From contig NZ_JAGFJM010000133.1 of the NCBI RefSeq assembly GCF_024102715.1, positions 1 to 40,708 of the forward strand: a stretch of 40,708 bases of DNA, written 5' to 3'. The stretch comes from Nitrosomonas communis (lineage in GTDB: Bacteria; Pseudomonadota; Gammaproteobacteria; Burkholderiales; Nitrosomonadaceae). Of this stretch, positions 36,825 to 40,708 are shown piece by piece (within the stretch, counting starts at the first letter, position 1; every line of letters begins with the position of its first letter). The notes under the pieces were generated by a model. That model saw only the letters and a program-made list of their open reading frames with translations, did not search any database and was not told where the DNA came from. The translations under genes and the position numbers were made by a program.

Positions 36825-36853
36825 AGACTACAGAATTAGAAAATGAGTGTCAA
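36825..36853 (-). promoter_or_regulatory. Sigma-70 promoter of the riboswitch/btuB/cob operon
   Basis: On the minus strand TTGACA (36848-36853), a perfect -35 box, is followed after exactly 17 bases by TAGTCT (36825-36830), an acceptable -10. Transcription would start near 36818, just before helix P1 of the riboswitch at 36812, giving a leader of about 340 bases. The fit with the aptamer edge makes the assignment convincing. Confidence 0.7.
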
Positions 36854-36945
36854 GTTTTACGGGACGGTAACTGTCTAGTGAATTTGTCATTCGAGCCTGA
36901 GTTTGTCATATGCCTAATCCAAAAAATGTGATCTATTCATCATAT

Positions 36946-36973
36946 TTGTGGATTTAACAAAGTTTGTTATGAT
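36946..36973 (+). promoter_or_regulatory. Candidate promoter of the antitoxin-toxin remnant
   Basis: TTGTGG at 36946-36951 and TATGAT at 36968-36973 are spaced by 16 bases, a plausible sigma-70 pair on the plus strand. It lies about 40 bases before the leader ORF at 37017. The -10 is good (5 of 6) and the -35 weak. Confidence 0.4.
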
Positions 36974-37016
36974 GAAAGCTAAATCGACGTACTTCTATAA
37001 AATAGAAGGAGATAGC

Positions 37017-37073
37017 ATGCAGCTTGTCGTTATGTACTCTAATAAAGAAGTAATGATTTATGAGGACTGCTAA
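37017..37073 (+). CDS. Short leader ORF overlapping the antitoxin start (18 aa)
   Basis: ATG at 37017 has a strong AGAAGGAGA ribosome-binding site at 37004-37012. The frame encodes 18 residues (MQLVVMYSNKEVMIYEDC) and stops at 37071-37073, overlapping the antitoxin ATG at 37060 in another frame. The antitoxin has no good ribosome-binding site of its own. Translation of this leader could therefore deliver ribosomes to the antitoxin start by coupling. It may also be the remnant of a longer gene. Confidence 0.4.
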   Translation: MQLVVMYSNKEVMIYEDC

Positions 37074-37248
37074 AGAAGAAGTAAAAGCGCTCCTGGATAA
37101 ACTCCCTGACAATTGTTCATTGGAAGATGTCCAGTATCATCTGTACGTCGTGGAGAAAATCCACAGGGGTATCGAACGCGCCGAAAAGGAAGGAACCCTT
37201 AGCCAGGATGAGGTTGAAAAGAAACTCAGCAAATGGCTCTCGAAGTAA
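37060..37248 (+). CDS. Type II antitoxin of a ParE/RelE-type module
   Basis: A 62-residue helical, charged protein (KEEVKALLDKLPDNCSLEDVQYHLYVVEKIHRG, then a C-terminal EKKLSKWLSK). This pattern, a DLPD...SLEDIQYH core and a KWL tail, is familiar from small antitoxins encoded directly before ParE-like toxins. It has no recognisable DNA-binding motif of its own. The following toxin ORF starts inside its last codons (ATG at 37233), the normal overlap for this kind of pair. The ATG lacks a good Shine-Dalgarno. Since the toxin is broken, this is probably an orphaned antitoxin. Confidence 0.75.
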   Translation: MRTAKEEVKALLDKLPDNCSLEDVQYHLYVVEKIHRGIERAEKEGTLSQDEVEKKLSKWLSK

Positions 37249-37394
37249 AGTGGTCGCCGGAAGCAACCGAAGACCTTGAAGCTATCGCCGAATCAAAAAA
37301 ACAAGAACGACGATTGGGACTATTGTTCGCAAGAACAAGAATTCTTGATTATGGACTTGATCCCGATGTGGTGCACAGATTATTGAGCCCGTAG
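37233..37394 (+). pseudogene. Truncated ParE-like toxin
   Basis: The frame from ATG 37233 begins MALEVKWSPEATEDLEAIAE, a clear ParE/RelE-family start (first strand and helix). After residue 20 the similarity ends: the rest (SKKQERRLGLL to VVHRLLSP) does not resemble the family, and the ORF stops at 53 residues instead of about 95-100. The YI(A/S)xDSPxxA segment and the C-terminal strands with the active-site Arg are absent in all three forward frames nearby. A deletion or replacement rather than a simple frameshift is therefore likely. ParE toxins poison gyrase; this copy should be inactive. Confidence 0.65.
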
Positions 37395-37821
37395 CGTCGC
37401 CGAAGGCTCTTGTGGTTGTTCAGTTAGTGTATTGATTGCGCTGGGATATTTGAGGATTACAGAAATTTTGAATTAGTATGACCAAAGTACGATTTCAATC
37501 TGGCTAAGGTAATAAGAAAATTAATCGACTAGATAACTATTATTTGTTATTTCAAGAAAAATTTTGTGATTTTTAGCAATTTGTTAAAGATATTAAATTT
37601 AGCTGAATCACAGGCTAGTTTGTTTATGTTTTATTAAAAGTTAAGACACACTCAATACTAGGTATTGATGCTCTGCTCTTTTTAGTAAAAGTTTATATAG
37701 ATGTCAATTAAAACGCAAAGACCATAGCCACTAATGCAGATAGCATGTTGGAAGAAAGTTTTTATAACAACATTTTGCCCTCATCTTTTCATTTTGCATC
37801 TTTAGGTAAGGCGGGCAGATA
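37395..37821. other. AT-rich gene-free gap before the helicase operon
   Basis: 427 bases without a credible gene on either strand, strongly AT-rich, with many T-runs and A-runs. It contains the perfect inverted repeat at 37652-37668 and a TATATA at 37694-37699 that may be part of a promoter for the 449-aa protein, though no well-spaced -35 was found. No tRNA or attachment site was recognised. Confidence 0.5.
37652..37668 (+). promoter_or_regulatory. Perfect 7+3+7 inverted repeat, candidate operator
   Basis: TCAATAC at 37652-37658 and GTATTGA at 37662-37668 are perfect inverted copies separated by TAG. It lies about 150 bases upstream of the 449-aa gene and just before a TATATA box. The form is that of a dimeric-repressor site. 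No regulator gene is seen in the window, so the binding protein is unknown. It has no following T-run and is not a convincing terminator. Confidence 0.4.
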
Positions 37822-39171
37822 ATGTATGAGTTGATTAAAAAAATTAAAGCTTTTAGCACTCTGATTTTAGAGATAGGATTTTACAAAGCTTTCACAAAGC
37901 CTTTCAGCAATGAAGATGCTGAATACATGAATGAGGTTCATCAAAGGAAATTAAATCATCGAGTGTATGATGATTCAGTAATAGATGATAAGAAACAGCA
38001 GAATATTTCCTCCTTAATTACTACTCCCGTAAATTATATTCCTCCTAATAATGATTCTGTATTTAAGCAAGAATCTGCGCATAGTAATTCAAATGTAAAT
38101 CAAGAAACTCAAAATTTAATTGACACCGAAGAAGTGAATGTACTTTCGGTTAACGGTAGCACCTCAATTAAGCACACAGAATTAGACGAGTTTTCTTCCA
38201 GCTCGGACAAATTCATCAATAATGAATCTATGGAATTAGTGGTAGATGATCTACTTACTAATGAAGATAGTTTTGTTGAGCATGTATTGGTGAGGAATAT
38301 TTCGACAACTCTTCCTCAACCAATTTTAACTGGCTTTTTCGAAAACCCAGATCTAGAAGATTTTCCTGTTATATCGAACGAAGATGAATGGTTTACTCCA
38401 GATATTATCGATACAGCTAATGAGGAAGATATTTGGGAAGAAAGTCTTCTCCCCTCTGTCGCAATTGAAGCTCCACCAACTAGACATGAACTTTTTAACT
38501 TGCCAGATCGACTGACTCGTGCTGAGAGAGCATTACAAATTGCTATTAGAGTTGGTGATGAGTTTGATTGGGACAGAAATGGCATTAAGATACTTGCCAC
38601 TATATTTAATCGATATTGGTGGTCTTCTTCACAGACCGCTATGCGGCGAGCAATTGAATCAGGCATGATTCCGAAAGAGTTAATATTGGCTGAGGAATTG
38701 CGCCAGATGTGGTATGAACACCCAGATTTTTGGTCTGCCATGAATAAGTCCGGAGAAATTTGTCATCAATACTCACTAATTAGTTGGCCTACGGCATTAA
38801 AAATAATTCGCAGCTTTAATAGCTATCCTCAAATTGAAGAGGTAGAAGCACTTCTTAACGAATGCCTTGAGCGCTGGCTATGTTCCTCCAGCTTACAGCA
38901 TAGATTCAAAGGATTTTATATGTATGTTTTGTATCGCGTAGGGGCATATGATGATCTTACAGATCATGAAGGTTGGATAATCTTCGACCACTATCCGACA
39001 GATGAAACTGAATTTGCAGATGATCTAGAGCAACCAAGAAGACTCCGCGACCTAGGAGTATATATAGATCCCCAAGCGGAACGTTATGCAACAAGTAGTT
39101 GGGATGGCCGTTTAATGTTGCGAAATGCTCGTCATGGACATGAATTATATGACGAAGAAAACAGTCTGTAA
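37822..39171 (+). CDS. Unrecognised 449-aa protein, acidic disordered N-terminus and folded C-terminal half
   Basis: No family is recognised. Residues 1-30 form a hydrophobic/basic segment (YELIKKIKAFSTLILEIGFYKAF) that could be an amphipathic helix. Residues 40-215 are rich in Asn, Ser, Asp and Glu, low in structure and strongly acidic. From about 216 (PTRHELFNLPDRLTRAERALQIA) to the end the sequence looks folded and mostly helical, rich in Trp, Tyr and Arg (NRYWWSSSQTAMRRAIESG, ELRQMWYEHPDFWSAM, LQHRFKGFYMYVLYRVGAYDDL). There are no transmembrane segments in the C-terminal half and no nuclease or methylase motif seen. It ends 26 bases before the SNF2 helicase gene, so the two form an operon and probably act together. 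Codon use is AT-rich, unlike the core genes. Confidence 0.75.
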   Translation: MYELIKKIKAFSTLILEIGFYKAFTKPFSNEDAEYMNEVHQRKLNHRVYDDSVIDDKKQQNISSLITTPVNYIPPNNDSVFKQESAHSNSNVNQETQNLIDTEEVNVLSVNGSTSIKHTELDEFSSSSDKFINNESMELVVDDLLTNEDSFVEHVLVRNISTTLPQPILTGFFENPDLEDFPVISNEDEWFTPDIIDTANEEDIWEESLLPSVAIEAPPTRHELFNLPDRLTRAERALQIAIRVGDEFDWDRNGIKILATIFNRYWWSSSQTAMRRAIESGMIPKELILAEELRQMWYEHPDFWSAMNKSGEICHQYSLISWPTALKIIRSFNSYPQIEEVEALLNECLERWLCSSSLQHRFKGFYMYVLYRVGAYDDLTDHEGWIIFDHYPTDETEFADDLEQPRRLRDLGVYIDPQAERYATSSWDGRLMLRNARHGHELYDEENSL

Positions 39172-39197
39172 GATGAGCTATTGGATAGGAGAGATTA

Positions 39198-40628
39198 GTG
39201 CTTATACCGGTCGTAGGATGTCTGGTCAAACAAATTGAAAATGATCAGATACGGGGAGAAGTTAAAAGTCATGAAGAAAATGAAGATTCCATACATGTTT
39301 CCGTGCAGTGGTTCGGCAAGAAAAATCTCGAATCGATTAAACTAGAAAAGCTTACCTCTGGTTTCGGACTTGGCGCCACAGTGCAAGATTTACCTAGATC
39401 CCGAACACGGCAATCTCTCGGAGTAGGTGAAGTGGTTGAAACACGTCAAATAGGTGGGCGATGCCAACACCTTATTGAATTCCCAGATATCAGTGAGCGT
39501 GTCTGGCTACCCTATGAAAATTTGCGATTTGTTCGTGGTGCACGTCAGCGTTTTTTATTGGGGCAACTCGGTTACTCTAGCCATGCAGAACGGTTCAGAC
39601 TCCGAGCTTTAGCATATGCCATCGAAACTTGGCATGAAAATACTGGTGCATTATCGCGGCTAAACATCGATCCTCTACCTCACCAGATTCATCTTGTACA
39701 TCATATCTTAAAATCTGGAAATCTAAATTGGCTGATTGCAGATGACGTAGGCTTAGGCAAGACCATTGAAGCTGGCATGCTTCTATCTGCACTAAAGCAG
39801 CGAGGTAATTTCAAACGGGTATTGTTGATTACACCTGCAGGCTTGGTCAAACAATGGAAGGAAGAAATGCATCACAAGTTTGGACTATCTGACTTCCGTA
39901 TTTATGGTGAAGATTTCTTCATCAATGAAGAGCGTGAATGGAAGCTTTATGATCACATAATAGGATCACTTGACAAATTCAAACAAGAAGATCATCTGAA
40001 TAAATTAATGCAATCGGGTCAATGGGATATTATCGTATTCGATGAAGCCCATCGATTAAGTCGTTCACAATATGGAATGAAGTTTGAATCCAGTGATCGA
40101 TTCAAGCTTGCCAGAAAACTTCGTGGACTAACTGATTCCATGCTGCTTCTTTCTGCAACACCACATCAGGGAAAGCAAGATAAATTTCAGGCGCTATTGG
40201 AATTAATTCGTCCGGAATGGCGTGAGCGGATTCAGTGGCTTTCTTTAGACCCTTCTATTTTAGCCAGCATGGTTATTCGCAATAATAAAGCTGATGTGAC
40301 AGACGCGGAAGGGAATTTTATTTTTAATGGCAAGATTACTAAAACCATCCCTGTTCGGATAGGTAATGAAGAACAAGAATTCGATCAAGCACTGCAAAAA
40401 TATCTCAAACTCGGCTATGCCGCAGGGAGGGTAACTTCTGGCACTACTGGTCGAGCAATCGGGTTCGTGATGACGGTATACCGCAAACTCGCCGCATCAA
40501 GCGTTGCCGCTATTGAAGCAGCACTTGTTCGGCGTATGTTGCGTCTGAAAGCAGAGAATGATTTAATGCAGATACAGACTCAGAAACTGTTTGGAAACTC
40601 CTGTTTTAAGCTAGTCTCCTCAACATAA
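39198..40628 (+). CDS. 5' remnant of a SNF2/RapA-like helicase (DrmD-like), truncated by an IS element
   Basis: The 476-residue frame holds two N-terminal Tudor/SH3-like beta domains (about 1-55 and 75-115, ending RVWLPYENLRFV), as in RapA. The first RecA lobe of a SNF2 ATPase follows: PHQIHLVHHIL (Q motif), DDVGLGKTIEAG at 182-193 (Walker A), LLITPAGLVKQWKEE (Ia), DEAH at 282-285 and LLSATPHQGKQDKFQALLELI (III). The second lobe with motifs V and VI is missing. The last residues are encoded by an IS5-family end, so native coding stops near 40590. DISARM DrmD helicases share this DDVGLGKT...SATPH...KF pattern, but RapA-like helicases do too. GTG at 39198 has AGGAGAG at 39187-39193. Full-length relatives are about 950-1100 aa; this copy cannot be an active translocase. 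Confidence 0.85.
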   Translation: MLIPVVGCLVKQIENDQIRGEVKSHEENEDSIHVSVQWFGKKNLESIKLEKLTSGFGLGATVQDLPRSRTRQSLGVGEVVETRQIGGRCQHLIEFPDISERVWLPYENLRFVRGARQRFLLGQLGYSSHAERFRLRALAYAIETWHENTGALSRLNIDPLPHQIHLVHHILKSGNLNWLIADDVGLGKTIEAGMLLSALKQRGNFKRVLLITPAGLVKQWKEEMHHKFGLSDFRIYGEDFFINEEREWKLYDHIIGSLDKFKQEDHLNKLMQSGQWDIIVFDEAHRLSRSQYGMKFESSDRFKLARKLRGLTDSMLLLSATPHQGKQDKFQALLELIRPEWRERIQWLSLDPSILASMVIRNNKADVTDAEGNFIFNGKITKTIPVRIGNEEQEFDQALQKYLKLGYAAGRVTSGTTGRAIGFVMTVYRKLAASSVAAIEAALVRRMLRLKAENDLMQIQTQKLFGNSCFKLVSST

Positions 40629-40708
40629 TACGAATCATAGCGATGTAAACCCAAGTTTCGTCGGTACGCATGAGACGTTCGTAGCTTTTACTGAGTCGAC
40701 GTGAATGA
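40592..40708 (-). mobile_element. End of an IS5-family insertion sequence (runs off the right edge)
   Basis: The transposase frame on the minus strand ends at 40606, and the element should end a few bases beyond it, about 40590-40600, near GGAAACTCCTG. This interrupts the helicase frame. Only the transposase C-terminus is in the window, so the other inverted repeat and target duplication cannot be seen; the left boundary is approximate. Confidence 0.75.
40606..40708 (-). CDS. IS5-family transposase, C-terminal fragment (partial)
   Basis: Reading the minus strand from the right edge gives 33 residues ending at TAA (40606-40608): SRRLSKSYERL followed by TWVYIAMIRIMLRRLA. The pattern RRLSKxYE...AMIRLMLRRLA is the characteristic C-terminus of IS5-family DDE transposases. 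It includes the region after the last catalytic Glu; the catalytic core is outside the window. The orientation opposes the helicase. The frame is intact in the part seen, so the element may be recent. Confidence 0.85.
   Translation of the reverse strand, partial: HSRRLSKSYERLMRTDETWVYIAMIRIMLRRLA

Noticed and set aside
36591-36931. Plus-strand ORFs of 62 and 85 codons
   Set aside because: They run antisense through the B12 riboswitch aptamer and its promoter. The conserved RNA explains the sequence.
39198-40628. A complete DISARM system
   Set aside because: Only a truncated helicase with DrmD-like motifs is present. No drmA, drmB, drmC or methyltransferase was found in the window, and RapA-like helicases share the same motifs.
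1-40708. CRISPR arrays, tRNA or rRNA genes
   Set aside because: No regularly spaced direct repeats, cloverleaf-like tRNA or rRNA segments were recognised on either strand by reading. A dedicated scan (tRNAscan-SE, Infernal) finding a hit would overturn this.

Overview
The window looks like chromosome of a betaproteobacterium, most likely a Nitrosomonadaceae-type organism. This is inferred from the gene set: an lptM-lysA pair, a squalene synthase next to the hopanoid-associated epimerase hpnA, a DUF2760/paired-Hsp70 operon, and a proteobacterial BtuM-type B12 transporter. No rRNA, tRNA or CRISPR array was recognised. By eye the core has balanced base composition, while roughly 36.9-40.6 kb is clearly AT-richer.

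Layout. 0-2.7 kb: a partial ORF tail, a PAPS-dependent sulfotransferase, and a CAP-domain protein ending in RTX calcium-binding repeats (a type I secretion substrate). 2.9-7.6 kb (minus): a fatty-acid module of YciA-like thioesterase, long-chain acyl-CoA ligase and membrane-anchored FadE-like dehydrogenase. 7.8-12.9 kb (plus): an MCE/MlaD protein, its partner lipoprotein, LptM (too short for ordinary ORF calling), LysA, squalene synthase and HpnA. 13-19.4 kb (minus): a RumA/RlmD-like RNA methyltransferase, then an operon of DUF2760 and two divergent Hsp70 proteins. 19.8-26.3 kb: GlgX, a membrane-anchored cytochrome c with a His-rich tail, a two-repeat DUF1540 protein, and a 949-aa ACP/acyl-AMP ligase/acyltransferase fusion.

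26.3-36.9 kb (minus) is one continuous cobalamin operon: promoter, B12 riboswitch, btuB, btuM, cobO, bluB, cbiB, cobD, cobQ, cobU, cobT, cobC, cobS. It covers outer- and inner-membrane corrinoid uptake, adenosylation, side-chain amidation, aminopropanol-arm attachment, DMB synthesis and nucleotide-loop assembly. No corrin-ring genes are present here, so the operon fits uptake, salvage and late assembly rather than complete de novo synthesis.

36.9-40.7 kb is an acquired region. It holds an antitoxin with a broken ParE-like toxin, a 427-bp AT-rich gap containing a perfect inverted repeat, an unrecognised 449-aa acidic protein, and a SNF2/RapA-like helicase in the same operon. The helicase is cut between its two motor lobes by an IS5-family element whose transposase C-terminus runs off the right edge. 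The 449-aa protein plus helicase pair is the best candidate here for an undescribed, probably defence-related, and now inactivated system.
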